Assembly: GCF_017875955.1 (NCBI RefSeq)
Contig: NZ_JAGINK010000001.1
Location: 3,254,501 to 3,318,500, forward strand
DNA length: 64,000 nt
Direction of reading: 5' to 3'
From: Pseudomonas sp. BP8
GTDB taxonomy: Bacteria; Pseudomonadota; Gammaproteobacteria; Pseudomonadales; Pseudomonadaceae
The position numbers and the translations under genes are program-made. Under the pieces are notes generated by a model. It did no database searches, was not told the DNA's origin, and worked only from the letters and a program-made list of their open reading frames with translations. The first letter of the stretch is position 1. Each line of letters opens with the position of its first letter. Of the stretch, positions 53,351 to 62,394 are shown one piece after another.

Positions 53351-56300
53351 TCAGACTTCGCTGGCTGTCTCAGCAGGCGGCTCGGCCTTCTTGCGCCCGG
53401 CCAAGCGCATCACCACCACGAAGAACACCGGCACGAATACCACCGCCAGTGTCGCGCTGAGCATCCCGCCGATTACCCCGGTGCCAATCGCTTGCTGACT
53501 GGCGGAGCTGGCGCCGCTGGCGATGGCCAGGGGGACTACGCCGAGGATGAACGCCAGCGAGGTCATCACGATCGGGCGCAGGCGCAGGCGCGCGGCCTGC
53601 AGCGCGGCATCGAAGGCGTCGTGGCCTTGGTCGACCAGGCCCTTGGCAAACTCGATGATGAGGATGGCGTTTTTCGCCGACAGGCCAATCAGGGTGATCA
53701 GGCCAACCTTGAAGAACACGTCGTTGGGCATGCCGCGCAGGGTCACCGCGAGCACTGCGCCAAGGATGCCCAGGGGCACCACGAGCAGTACCGCGGTGGG
53801 GATCGACCAGCTCTCATAGAGGGCGGCCAGGCAGAGGAACACCACCAGCAGCGACAGCGCCATCAACAGCGGTGCCTGGCTGCCGGACAGGCGCTCCTGC
53901 AGCGACAGCCCGGTCCATTCCAGCGCGGTGCCGGTCGGCAGTTGGTCGACCAGGCGCTGTACCTCGGCCATGGCCTCTCCCGAACTGAAGCCCGCGGCCG
54001 GCTCAGCCGAAATCGACACCGCCGGGTAGCCGTTGTAACGCGTCAGCTGCACCGGGCCGCTGACCCACTGGGCCTGGACAAAGGCGCCCAGCGGAACCAT
54101 CTTGCCGCTGCTGTTGCGCACATGAATCTTCAAAAGGTCCTCGACCTGGCTGCGCTGGTCACCCTCGGCCTGCACCACCACCCGTTGCATGCGGCCCTGG
54201 TTGGGGAAGTCGTTGACGTAGTTGGAGCCGACCGCGGTGTTCAGCACCGCGCCGATGTCGGCGAACGACACGCCCAGCGCATTGGCCTGGCGGCGATCGA
54301 TCTGCAGCTGCACTTGCGGACTCTCCGCCAGCGACGACTCGCGTACGTTGACCAGCACCTTGCTCTGGTTGGCATTGGCCAGCAACTCGTCACGCGCTGC
54401 CATCAGCTGCGCGTGGCCGAGGCCGCCACGGTCCTGCAGGCGGAACTCGATACCGGTCGACTCGCCAAGGCCATCGATCGGCGGTGGCAGCACCGAATAG
54501 GCCACGGCATCCTTCAACTGGCTGAACGCTGCGCTGGCACGGTTGGCAATCGACTGGGCACTGTCGTCGGCACCGCGTTCGGACCAGTCCTTGAGCGTAG
54601 TAAAGGCGAGAGCGGCGTTCTGCCCGCTGCCAGAGAAACTGAAGCCCAGAATCAAGGTAGTGTTGCCCACCCCCGGCTCACCGGCATTGTGCGCTTCGAT
54701 CTGTGCCGCGACCTGTTCCGTGCGCGCTCGGCTGGCACCGGGTGGCAACTGGATGTCGGTGATGGTGTAGCCCTGGTCTTCGGTCGGCAGGAAGGCCGTT
54801 GGCAGTTGGCTGAAGCCATAGCCCAACGCCGCCAGCAGGACCCCGTAGACCAGCAGGTAACGGCCGCTGCGCTTGAGTGCGTGGCCAACCCAGCGCTCGT
54901 AGCCGCTGCTCATGACGTCGAAACGGCGATTGAACCAGCCGAAAAAGCCCTTGCGCGCAGGCTGATGGCCCTTGCCCAGCGGCTTGAGCAGGGTGGCGCA
55001 CAGCGCTGGGGTCAGGCTCAGGGCGAGAAACGCCGAGAACAGGATCGAGACGGCCATGGACACCGAGAACTGCTGGTAGATCACCCCCACCGAGCCCTGC
55101 ATGAAGGCCATCGGCAGGAATACTGCCACCAGCACCAGGGTAATGCCGACGATCGCCCCGCTGATCTGGGTCATGGCCTTGCGCGTGGCTTGTTTGGGCG
55201 GCAGGCCTTCTTCGGCCATGATCCGTTCGACGTTTTCCACCACCACGATGGCATCGTCGACCAGGATACCAATAGCCAGGACCATGCCGAACAAGGTCAG
55301 CACGTTGATCGAGAAGCCCAGTGCCAACATCACGGCAAAGGTGCCCATCAGCGCCACCGGCACTACCAGGGTCGGGATCAGCGTATAGCGGATGTTCTGC
55401 AGGAACAGGAACATCACCGCAAACACCAGCAGCATCGCCTCGAACAGGGTAGTGATGACCTGCTGGATCGAGACCTTGACGAACGGCGAGGTGTCATAGG
55501 GGATGTCGTACCTGACCCCGGCCGGGAACAGGTGTGCCAGCTGCGCCATTTTTTCCCGCACCAGGGTCGCGGTCTCCATGGCGTTGGCGCCGGGCGACAG
55601 CTGCACGGCAAAGGCGGTCGAGGGCTTGCCGTTAAGGCGCGTACCGTACTGGTATTCCTGAGCGCCGATTTCGACCCGGGCGACATCACCGATGGTCACC
55701 GTGGAACCATCGGGGTTGGCGCGCAGGACAATCGCAGCAAACTCTTCAGGCAGGCTCAACTGGCCCTTGACCACCACGTTGGCGGTTATCTCCTGGGTCG
55801 CTCGGCTGGGCAGGTCGCCGATGCTGCCGGGCGCGACCTGGGCGTTCTGCCCGGCAATGGCTTGGGCGACGTCATCAGGCGTGAGCTTGAAGCCGATCAG
55901 TTTGCTCGGATCGATCCAGATGCGCATGGCCCGCTCCGAGCCATACAACTGCGCCTTGCCGACGCCCTTCAGGCGACGAATTTCGTTCATCACGTTGCGC
56001 GCAAGAATGTCGCTGAGGGCAGTTTCGTCGAGGCTGCCGTCTTCGGAGGTCAGCGTGGCCAGCAGCAGGAAGCCAGTAGAGACCTTCTCCACCTGCAGGC
56101 CTTGCTGGGTCACCGGCCGCGGCAGGCGCGACTCGACCACCTTGAGGCGGTTCTGTACATCGACCTGGGCCAGGTCGGGCTGGGTGCCCGGCTGGAAGGT
56201 CGCGGTGATGGTGGCGCTGCCCTGGCTGCTCTGCGACTGGAAGTACAACAGGTTGTCGGCGCCGTTGAGCTCTTGCTCGATCAGGCTGACCACGCTCTCA

Positions 56301-56473
56301 TCCATGGTCGCCGCCGAGGCGCCCGGGTACACGGCATAGATCTCGACCTGGGGCGGGGCAACGTTGGGATACTGCGCGACCGGCAACTGCGGAATCGCCA
56401 GTGCACCGGCGAGCAGGATGAACAGCGCGACCACCCAGGCAAATACCGGGCGGTCAATGAAGAACTGCGGCAT
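53351..56473 (-). CDS. RND-family multidrug efflux permease (HAE1, AcrB/MexB-like)
   Basis: The 1040-residue inner-membrane transporter has the HAE1 N-terminus (FFIDRPVFAWVVALFILLAGALAI), twelve predicted spans in two halves and two large periplasmic loops. The proton-relay region (GILVDDAIVVVENVERIM) and FLPTEDQGY after the first helix of the second half are present. It pumps drugs or solvents across the envelope using proton force. It lies 11 bp after the adaptor gene; no outer-membrane factor follows, so it likely uses a shared TolC/OprM-type channel. Confidence 0.95.
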   Translation of the reverse strand: MPQFFIDRPVFAWVVALFILLAGALAIPQLPVAQYPNVAPPQVEIYAVYPGASAATMDESVVSLIEQELNGADNLLYFQSQSSQGSATITATFQPGTQPDLAQVDVQNRLKVVESRLPRPVTQQGLQVEKVSTGFLLLATLTSEDGSLDETALSDILARNVMNEIRRLKGVGKAQLYGSERAMRIWIDPSKLIGFKLTPDDVAQAIAGQNAQVAPGSIGDLPSRATQEITANVVVKGQLSLPEEFAAIVLRANPDGSTVTIGDVARVEIGAQEYQYGTRLNGKPSTAFAVQLSPGANAMETATLVREKMAQLAHLFPAGVRYDIPYDTSPFVKVSIQQVITTLFEAMLLVFAVMFLFLQNIRYTLIPTLVVPVALMGTFAVMLALGFSINVLTLFGMVLAIGILVDDAIVVVENVERIMAEEGLPPKQATRKAMTQISGAIVGITLVLVAVFLPMAFMQGSVGVIYQQFSVSMAVSILFSAFLALSLTPALCATLLKPLGKGHQPARKGFFGWFNRRFDVMSSGYERWVGHALKRSGRYLLVYGVLLAALGYGFSQLPTAFLPTEDQGYTITDIQLPPGASRARTEQVAAQIEAHNAGEPGVGNTTLILGFSFSGSGQNAALAFTTLKDWSERGADDSAQSIANRASAAFSQLKDAVAYSVLPPPIDGLGESTGIEFRLQDRGGLGHAQLMAARDELLANANQSKVLVNVRESSLAESPQVQLQIDRRQANALGVSFADIGAVLNTAVGSNYVNDFPNQGRMQRVVVQAEGDQRSQVEDLLKIHVRNSSGKMVPLGAFVQAQWVSGPVQLTRYNGYPAVSISAEPAAGFSSGEAMAEVQRLVDQLPTGTALEWTGLSLQERLSGSQAPLLMALSLLVVFLCLAALYESWSIPTAVLLVVPLGILGAVLAVTLRGMPNDVFFKVGLITLIGLSAKNAILIIEFAKGLVDQGHDAFDAALQAARLRLRPIVMTSLAFILGVVPLAIASGASSASQQAIGTGVIGGMLSATLAVVFVPVFFVVVMRLAGRKKAEPPAETASEV

Positions 56474-56484
56474 GAATCAGGCCC

Positions 56485-57654
56485 TCACTGGCCGTTGTGC
56501 TGGACGATGGGAAGCGCGGCGGACTCGACCTGGACCTGGTCGCCGGCTTTGACATGCTGCAAGCCCTCGACCACCACCTGCTCGCCTGGGCTCAGGCCCT
56601 CGCTGACGATCCAGCGGTCGCCCTGCGCGCCGCCGAGCACCACCTGACGTTCGCTGATGCGCGTTTGCCGGTCGACCACCAGCACCTTCGGTACGCCGGC
56701 GCTGTCGCGCAAAATAGCCCGCTGCGGCACGCTGATGCCCTCGGGCTGTACCGCCTGCTCAAGGCGTACACGCACGTAGCTGCCCGGCAGCAGGTCGAGG
56801 TCGGGATTGGGGAACTCGCTGCGCAGGGTGATCTGGTTGGTGCTTGGGTCGACGCTGATATCGGAGAACAGCAGCTTGCCCGGCAGCGGGTAGGTGCTGC
56901 CGTCGTCCTGGACCAAGGTAGCCTTGGCCTGGCCGTCGCCGACCTGACTCAACTCGCCGGCGCGCAAGGCCCGGCGCAGGGCGTTGAGCTCGCGGGTCGA
57001 CTGGGTGAGGTCGGCGTGGATCGGGTCCAGTTGCTGGATAGTCGCCAGCGGCGTGCTTTCGTTCTGGCCGACCAGCGCCCCTTCGGTAACCAGCGCGCGA
57101 CCGATCCGCCCGGAGATCGGCGCGGTAACCGTGGCATAGCCCAGGTTCAGACGGCTGCGCTCTAGCGCTGCCTTGCCGGCGGCGACCTCGGCGTCAGCCT
57201 GGAGAAAGGCGGCCCGCGCGTTGTCGTATTCCTGGCGGCTGACCGCCTTGTCGTCGACCAGCTGGCGATAGCGCTGCTCCTGCAGGCGCGCCTGGTAGCG
57301 CGATGCCTCGGCCTTGGCCAGGGCGGCGCGGGCGCTGTCGTAATCGGCCTTGAACGGTGCCGGATCGATCAGAAACAACACCTCACCCTGCTTGACGTCG
57401 CTGCCTTCGCGGTACACCCGCTTGAGCACCACACCGGCCACCCGCGCGCGAACTTCAGCGGTGCGCGGCGCCAGGATGCGCCCGCTCAGTTCGGTACTGA
57501 TCTGTAATGGCTGGGCCTGCACGGTTTCGACCCGCACCTGTGGGGCAGGGGCCGTTTGTGCCTGCTCGGCGGCATCGTTGCAGCCGGCCAGTGAAAGGGT
57601 CAGCAGCGCCAGTGGCGCCAGATGGCGCAGGCGGGAGGGCAAGTAGGTAGACAT
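56485..57654 (-). CDS. RND efflux periplasmic adaptor lipoprotein
   Basis: The 389-residue protein has a lipobox (LSLAGC, Cys near 25), then the membrane-fusion architecture: barrel-sandwich halves (VRARVAGVVLKRVYREGSDVKQGEVLFLID in parts; ATVTAPISGRIGRALVTEGALV), an alpha-helical hairpin between them and a beta-barrel domain. It joins the RND permease to an outer-membrane channel. It is divergent from the OmpR-type regulator, with tandem direct repeats in the shared promoter. Confidence 0.94.
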   Translation of the reverse strand: MSTYLPSRLRHLAPLALLTLSLAGCNDAAEQAQTAPAPQVRVETVQAQPLQISTELSGRILAPRTAEVRARVAGVVLKRVYREGSDVKQGEVLFLIDPAPFKADYDSARAALAKAEASRYQARLQEQRYRQLVDDKAVSRQEYDNARAAFLQADAEVAAGKAALERSRLNLGYATVTAPISGRIGRALVTEGALVGQNESTPLATIQQLDPIHADLTQSTRELNALRRALRAGELSQVGDGQAKATLVQDDGSTYPLPGKLLFSDISVDPSTNQITLRSEFPNPDLDLLPGSYVRVRLEQAVQPEGISVPQRAILRDSAGVPKVLVVDRQTRISERQVVLGGAQGDRWIVSEGLSPGEQVVVEGLQHVKAGDQVQVESAALPIVQHNGQ

Positions 57655-57708
57655 ACGGAGCTTCCGAGAATGACCCGGCGTATGCTAAAGCAGTCTTGTG
57701 CGCCAAGG

Positions 57709-57748
57709 GTGTGAAGCACTGTAGGAGGAGTGTGAAAAAGTGTAAGGA
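57709..57748. promoter_or_regulatory. Tandem direct repeats in the efflux/regulator promoter
   Basis: GTGTGAAGCACTGTAGGA at 57709 and GTGTGAAAAAGTGTAAGGA at 57730 share GTGTGAA-N4-TGTA and are spaced 21 bp, two helical turns. This is the arrangement bound by OmpR-family dimers. The adjacent regulator is the likely ligand. Confidence 0.6.
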
Positions 57749-57811
57749 ATGACGCTGACCACGCGCACGATTCTATATCCTGCCAGCCATCCTCCTTGTG
57801 TCAAGCCACCT

Positions 57812-58513
57812 ATGCCGAACATTCTCCTGGTCGAAGACGACAGCGCCCTGGCCGAACTCATCGCCAGTTACCTGCAACGCAATGATTTTCTTGTCCGGGT
57901 AATCGCACGCGGCGACCAGGTGCTGGACGCGTTTCGCCAACAGAAACCCGACCTGGTGGTGCTCGACCTCATGCTGCCTGGCCTCGATGGCCTGCAGGTT
58001 TGCCGGCTACTACGCCAAGAGTCGCAGGGCTTGCCGATTCTCATGCTGACGGCCCGCGACGACAGCCATGATCAGGTGCTGGGCCTGGAGATGGGCGCCG
58101 ACGACTACGTGACCAAGCCCTGCGAGCCACGGGTGTTGCTGGCGCGAGTGCGCACCTTGCTGCGCCGCAGCAGCATCAATGAGCCGCGCCTGGAGAGCGA
58201 CCTGATTGTGGTCGGCGGGCTGCGCATCGACCTCGCTGAACGCAGCGTGACCTGGCGCGGCGCCGAGGTGGAGCTGTCCAGTGGCGAGTACAACTTGCTG
58301 GTGGTGCTTGCGCGCAATGCCGGCGAAGTGCTCAGTCGCGACCGCATTCTGCAGCAGTTGCGCGGTATCGAGTTCAACGGTACCGACCGTTCGGTCGACG
58401 TGGCCATCTCCAAGTTGCGCCGCAAGTTCGACGACAGCGCAGGCGAGGCGCGCAAGATCAAGACTGTCTGGGGCAAGGGCTACCTGTTCAGCCGGATCGA
58501 GTGGGAGTTCTGA
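57812..58513 (+). CDS. OmpR-family response regulator, RstA-like
   Basis: The 233-residue protein has a receiver (EDD at 8-10, phospho-Asp near 52 in VVLDLMLPGLDG, Lys in VTKPCEP) and a winged-helix C-terminal domain (RSVTWRGAEVELSSGEYNLL, FNGTDRSVDVAISKLRRKF). It pairs with the kinase gene 7 bp downstream and probably controls the divergent RND pump genes through the tandem repeats. The ATG at 57812 places the receiver at the N-terminus; an upstream start adds 21 unlike residues. Confidence 0.93.
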   Translation: MPNILLVEDDSALAELIASYLQRNDFLVRVIARGDQVLDAFRQQKPDLVVLDLMLPGLDGLQVCRLLRQESQGLPILMLTARDDSHDQVLGLEMGADDYVTKPCEPRVLLARVRTLLRRSSINEPRLESDLIVVGGLRIDLAERSVTWRGAEVELSSGEYNLLVVLARNAGEVLSRDRILQQLRGIEFNGTDRSVDVAISKLRRKFDDSAGEARKIKTVWGKGYLFSRIEWEF

Positions 58514-58520
58514 ACCGATC

Positions 58521-59819
58521 ATGCTGAAAATTCTGGTGCGCTTGTACCTGCTGATCATCGTCGCCTATGCCGGGGCCTTGCTGCTGATCCCCGACGCCAT
58601 CGTCGGCGCCTTCCATGATCGCTTCATGGCCTACAACCTGGACCAGGCCAAGGGAGTTCAGTCGTTGATCGTGCGGCAGTTCCAGCAGGTGCCCCGCGAG
58701 CAGTGGCCCGCGGTCGAGAGCGAACTGGCAGAGACCTTTGCGCCATTGCAGGTCAAGCGTTTGCGCTGGGATGAGGCTGAGCTGTCGGTGGCAGAGCGGA
58801 CCCGCCTGGAGCAGGGCTTGAAGGTAGTGCGCCTCGGCGAGTGGGGCTATTACCGGACCGCGTTGGCGCCGCTCGATCAAGAGTGGCTGGTGAGTTTTCA
58901 TAACCCGCCTGATCCGGTTGATATCAACGTCTTGTCCTGGGGCGTAACCGTGCTGATCGTCGCGGCCATGCTCGGCTGCATGCTGGTCTGGGTATGGCCG
59001 CACTGGCGTGATCTGGAGCGCCTCAAGGAAACGGCACGGCGCCTGGGCCAGGGGCAGATGGCCGAACGAACGCATATCTCTGCGCGTTCGAACATCGGTG
59101 AGCTGGCCGGGGTGTTCGACACCATGGCCGGCGACCTCGAGCGGCATGTCAATGCTCAGCGCGAACTGCTCAATGCGGTGTCGCACGAGTTGCGTACGCC
59201 GTTGACCCGGCTCGACTTCGGCCTGGTGCTGCTGTTTGACGAAGTGCCACCTGCCAGCCGCAAGCGCCTGCTGGAGCTGGTCGGGCATGTGCGCGAGCTG
59301 GATGATCTGGTGCTCGAGTTGCTGTCCTACAGCCGCTTGCAAAATGTCGAGCAGGCCCGCGAACGGGTCGAGGTGTCGTTGCTGGAGCTGGTCGACAGCG
59401 TACTCGGTGGTTTTGCTGAAGAGCTTGATGGTCGCGGTATCCAGTGGGAGGTTCGCGCCGAAAGCCACCTGCCGCGCTTCGTCCTCGACCCGCGCCTGAC
59501 CGCTCGAGCGGTGCAGAACCTGGTGCGCAACGCCATGCGCTATTGCGACGTGGCCTTGCTGCTGCGCCTGCGGCTTGAGGAGGACGGTGCCTGCCTGTTG
59601 ACCGTCGAGGATGATGGGATTGGGATTCCGCTCGAAGAGCGCGAGCGGATCTTCCAGCCGTTCTATCGACTGGACCGCAGCCGTGATCGCAATACTGGCG
59701 GTTTTGGCCTGGGCCTGGCGATCAGCCGGCGGGCGATCGAAGGGCAGGGTGGGACCTTGACCGTGGCACAGTCCACGCTGGGTGGGGCGCAGTTCAGGAT
59801 TCGTCTGCCTGCGGGTTGA
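58521..59819 (+). CDS. Sensor histidine kinase, RstB-like
   Basis: The 432-residue kinase has two membrane spans (about 5-25 and 137-160) enclosing a periplasmic sensor of about 110 residues. HAMP follows, then HisKA (NAVSHELRTPLTRLDFG, His near 221) and HATPase (NLVRNAMRY, DDGIGIP, GGFGLGLAIS). It is cotranscribed with the RstA-like regulator and should sense an envelope or efflux-related cue. Confidence 0.94.
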   Translation: MLKILVRLYLLIIVAYAGALLLIPDAIVGAFHDRFMAYNLDQAKGVQSLIVRQFQQVPREQWPAVESELAETFAPLQVKRLRWDEAELSVAERTRLEQGLKVVRLGEWGYYRTALAPLDQEWLVSFHNPPDPVDINVLSWGVTVLIVAAMLGCMLVWVWPHWRDLERLKETARRLGQGQMAERTHISARSNIGELAGVFDTMAGDLERHVNAQRELLNAVSHELRTPLTRLDFGLVLLFDEVPPASRKRLLELVGHVRELDDLVLELLSYSRLQNVEQARERVEVSLLELVDSVLGGFAEELDGRGIQWEVRAESHLPRFVLDPRLTARAVQNLVRNAMRYCDVALLLRLRLEEDGACLLTVEDDGIGIPLEERERIFQPFYRLDRSRDRNTGGFGLGLAISRRAIEGQGGTLTVAQSTLGGAQFRIRLPAG

Positions 59820-59896
59820 TGAGTTGACTGTGCGGACCGGCGTTTGCACGGTTATGAAGTAGCGTCTGGCTTGGGTTCGTTGGGTCTGCTTCGCAG

Positions 59897-59988
59897 CCCT
59901 TTCGCGACGCAAGGCCGCTCCCACAGATTCCGCGTATGCCTCAAAGGCGGCGCTGTAAATGTGGGAGCGGCCTTGTGTCGCGAAAGGG
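59897..59988. repeat. REP-like inverted pair, variant class
   Basis: CCCTTTCGCGACGCAAGGCC at 59897 is met by its near inverse ending at 59988, with CTCCCACA/TGTGGGAG inner ends. The core (CGACGCAAGGCCGC) differs from the GCGGGGCAAGCCCGC class elsewhere in the window. Confidence 0.8.
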
Positions 59989-60086
59989 GCGCGCAGCGCC
60001 CCCGGCATTGCTGGCCTTCACTCTGTCAGTTGAAGATCCAGGGCAACCGGCGTACCGTTCCTGGCCTATCTCCCGAGGAGCAGTAC

Positions 60087-60518
60087 ATGCAAGGCAAGGC
60101 CCGCAAGATCGTCCAGGCCATCTGTTACGAGATCATCGCCGTTGCCTGCGTGGCCCCCGCGCTGTCATTCATGTTCGACGCAGGCATGGCCCACTCGACC
60201 GCGCTTTCGGTATTGATGTCGGGCATCGCCATGAGCTGGAACATGGGCTACAACTGGGCCTTCGAGCGCTGGGAGGCACGCCAGCAGCAGCGTAGCCGTA
60301 CCCTCCTGCGCCGGGTGCTGCACGCGCTTGGCTTCGAAGGCGGGCTGGTAGTGCTTCTGCTGCCGCTGGTGGCGTGGTGGCTGGACATCAGCCTGTGGGC
60401 TGCGCTGCTGACCAACTTGGCACTGTTCGTGTTTTTCTTCGTCTATGCGTTCGTCTTCCAGTGGGGCTTTGACAAGGTGTTCGATGTGCCGCTCTCGGCA
60501 CAAGAGCTCAAGTGTTGA
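60087..60518 (+). CDS. PACE-family multidrug/biocide efflux transporter
   Basis: The 143-residue protein has four predicted transmembrane helices in two similar halves. PACE motifs are visible: RKIVQAICYEIIAV with the membrane Glu, WNMGYNWAFERWE, and ALLTNLALFVFFFVYAFVFQWGFDKVFD (split near residues 107-134). PACE proteins export chlorhexidine-like biocides or polyamines by proton antiport. GAGGAG precedes the ATG at 60087; longer starts run through the REP pair and were rejected. Confidence 0.92.
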   Translation: MQGKARKIVQAICYEIIAVACVAPALSFMFDAGMAHSTALSVLMSGIAMSWNMGYNWAFERWEARQQQRSRTLLRRVLHALGFEGGLVVLLLPLVAWWLDISLWAALLTNLALFVFFFVYAFVFQWGFDKVFDVPLSAQELKC

Positions 60519-60552
60519 CTTCCTACGTGCTGGCAGGATAAGTTCCTTGCCC

Positions 60553-60621
60553 ATGAATACCTTCCCGCAACGTCACGCCGTGAGCATTATTATTACCGCC
60601 ATTATCGGATTGGCGGGCTAG
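60553..60621 (+). CDS. Ile-rich leader peptide of the ilvA attenuator
   Basis: A 22-codon frame reads MNTFPQRHAVSIIITAIIGLAG, with five Ile codons clustered before a stop. It lies about 16 nt upstream of a strong terminator hairpin and 80 nt before ilvA. Isoleucine shortage should stall ribosomes in the Ile run and prevent terminator formation. The call is based on codon content, position and the terminator; translation is not proven. Confidence 0.82.
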   Translation: MNTFPQRHAVSIIITAIIGLAG

Positions 60622-60636
60622 CGCGTACGTGCACCT

Positions 60637-60661
60637 AACCCGCCCTGGAGGCGGGTTTTTT
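60637..60661 (+). terminator. Attenuator terminator before ilvA
   Basis: AACCCGCC pairs with GGCGGGTT around CTGGA, followed by TTTTTT. It lies between the Ile-rich leader and ilvA, so it should act as a conditional terminator. Confidence 0.88.
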
Positions 60662-60702
60662 CTCTCTGACTCCTGGGCAAGTACAACAACCAGGAGTCAT
60701 TG

Positions 60703-62265
60703 ATGACCAATCTCAGCGTCACCCCGCGTACCGCCACCACGCCGCAACAACTGCTGACAGAGCAGGTTCGGCGCATTCTTGCTGCGCCGGTGTATGACCT
60801 GGCCATCGAAACTCCCTTGCACGCCGCCCCCGCGCTGTCGGCCAGCCTTGGCAACCAGGTGTTGCTCAAGCGAGAAGACTTGCAGCCGACCTTCTCGTTC
60901 AAGATCCGCGGCGCCTACACCCGCCTGGCGCGGCTGACCCAGGCCCAGCGCGAGCGCGGTGTGGTCACTGCATCGGCCGGTAACCACGCGCAGGGCGTGG
61001 CCCTGGCTGCGGCGCACCTGGGCATGCGGGCGACCATCGTCATGCCGACCACCACGCCGACCCTGAAGATCGAAGGGGTGCGCTCGCGCGGTGGCCATGT
61101 GGTGCTGCACGGCGAAAGTTTCCCGCATGCCCTGGCCCACGCCTTGCAACTGGCCGACAGCGACGGCGCAACCTTCGTGCCGCCGTTTGACGACCCCGAC
61201 GTGATCGCCGGCCAAGGTACCGTAGCCATGGAGATCCTCCGGCAACAGCCTGGCGCCCTTGATGCGATCTTCGTGCCGGTCGGCGGTGGTGGTCTGGTGG
61301 CGGGCATCGCCGCCTACGTCAAATACCTGCGCCCCGAGGTCAAGGTGATCGGCGTCGAGCCGGAAGATTCCAACTGCCTGCAAGCCGCCCTGGCTGCCGG
61401 CGAACGGGTAATCCTGCCGCAAGTCGGGACCTTTGCCGATGGCGTGGCCGTGGCCCAGGTGGGCGCGCATTGCTTTGAATTGTGCCGGCACTTCGTCGAT
61501 GAAGTGATCACCGTCAGCAGTGATGAACTGTGCGCCGCGATCAAGGACATCTACGACGATACCCGCTCGATCACTGAACCCTCCGGCGCACTGGCTGTGG
61601 CCGGAATCAAGAAGTACGTGGCCCGCGATGGCGTACACGGGCAGACGCTGGTGGCAATCGATTCGGGTGCCAATGTCAATTTCGACCGCTTGCGGCATGT
61701 GGCCGAACGGGCCGAGTTGGGCGAGCAGCGCGAGGCGATCATCGCCGTGACCATCCCCGAGCAGCCAGGCAGCTTTCGCGCCTTCTGCCAGGCGCTGGGC
61801 AAACGGCAGATCACCGAGTTCAACTACCGCTATTACCCCGGCAAGGAAGCGCGGCTGTTTGTCGGGGTACAGACGCATCCGCTGACTGACCCGCGTGAAC
61901 AGTTGCTCGCCAGCTTGCGCGGGCAGGGCTACGAGGTCCTCGACCTGACCGACAACGAGCTGGCCAAGTTGCATGTACGCCATACCGTGGGTGGGCACGC
62001 TGCAGCGGGTAGCGATGAGCGGGTGCTGCGCTTCGAGTTCCCCGAGCGGCCGGGCGCCTTGCTCGGCTTCCTTGAGCGGTTGGGCAAGCGCTGGAATATC
62101 AGCTTGTTCCATTACCGCAACCACGGTGCAGCCGAGGCGCGCGTGTTCGCCGCGCTGGAAGTGCCGGGGGATGAGCTGGCCGGGTTGCCGGGGGCTTTGG
62201 ATGAGATGGGTTATCGCTATTGGGATGAGACGGATAACCCGGCGTATCGACTGTTCCTGGGCTGA
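60703..62265 (+). CDS. ilvA: Biosynthetic threonine ammonia-lyase
   Basis: IlvA converts threonine to 2-oxobutyrate, the first step of isoleucine synthesis. The 520-residue protein has the PLP lysine in FSFKIRGAY (Lys near 67), the Asn-containing SAGNHAQG loop and the glycine loop VGGGGL. Two ACT-like regulatory domains follow (AVTIPEQPGSFRAFC and FEFPERPGALLGFLERLG), as in the allosteric, isoleucine-inhibited form. The ATG at 60703 follows AGGAG. Transcription should be attenuated through the Ile-rich leader. Confidence 0.96.
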   Translation: MTNLSVTPRTATTPQQLLTEQVRRILAAPVYDLAIETPLHAAPALSASLGNQVLLKREDLQPTFSFKIRGAYTRLARLTQAQRERGVVTASAGNHAQGVALAAAHLGMRATIVMPTTTPTLKIEGVRSRGGHVVLHGESFPHALAHALQLADSDGATFVPPFDDPDVIAGQGTVAMEILRQQPGALDAIFVPVGGGGLVAGIAAYVKYLRPEVKVIGVEPEDSNCLQAALAAGERVILPQVGTFADGVAVAQVGAHCFELCRHFVDEVITVSSDELCAAIKDIYDDTRSITEPSGALAVAGIKKYVARDGVHGQTLVAIDSGANVNFDRLRHVAERAELGEQREAIIAVTIPEQPGSFRAFCQALGKRQITEFNYRYYPGKEARLFVGVQTHPLTDPREQLLASLRGQGYEVLDLTDNELAKLHVRHTVGGHAAAGSDERVLRFEFPERPGALLGFLERLGKRWNISLFHYRNHGAAEARVFAALEVPGDELAGLPGALDEMGYRYWDETDNPAYRLFLG

Positions 62266-62394
62266 AGGCGTGAGCGCTGGTCGTCGCCAATGCGCAGGAA
62301 GCCATTACTGACTGCGTTATTGCCGTGGATCAACACCCGCTCCCGCATTCAGGCAGATCCTCGCGGTAGACAGACATGCCACGAGGATCAGCCC

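Noticed and set aside
53492..56647. 1051-codon plus-strand frame opposite the RND permease and adaptor
   Set aside because: It mirrors the RND gene. The translation is rich in Gln, Arg and His, as expected from the reverse complement of a GC-rich membrane protein gene.
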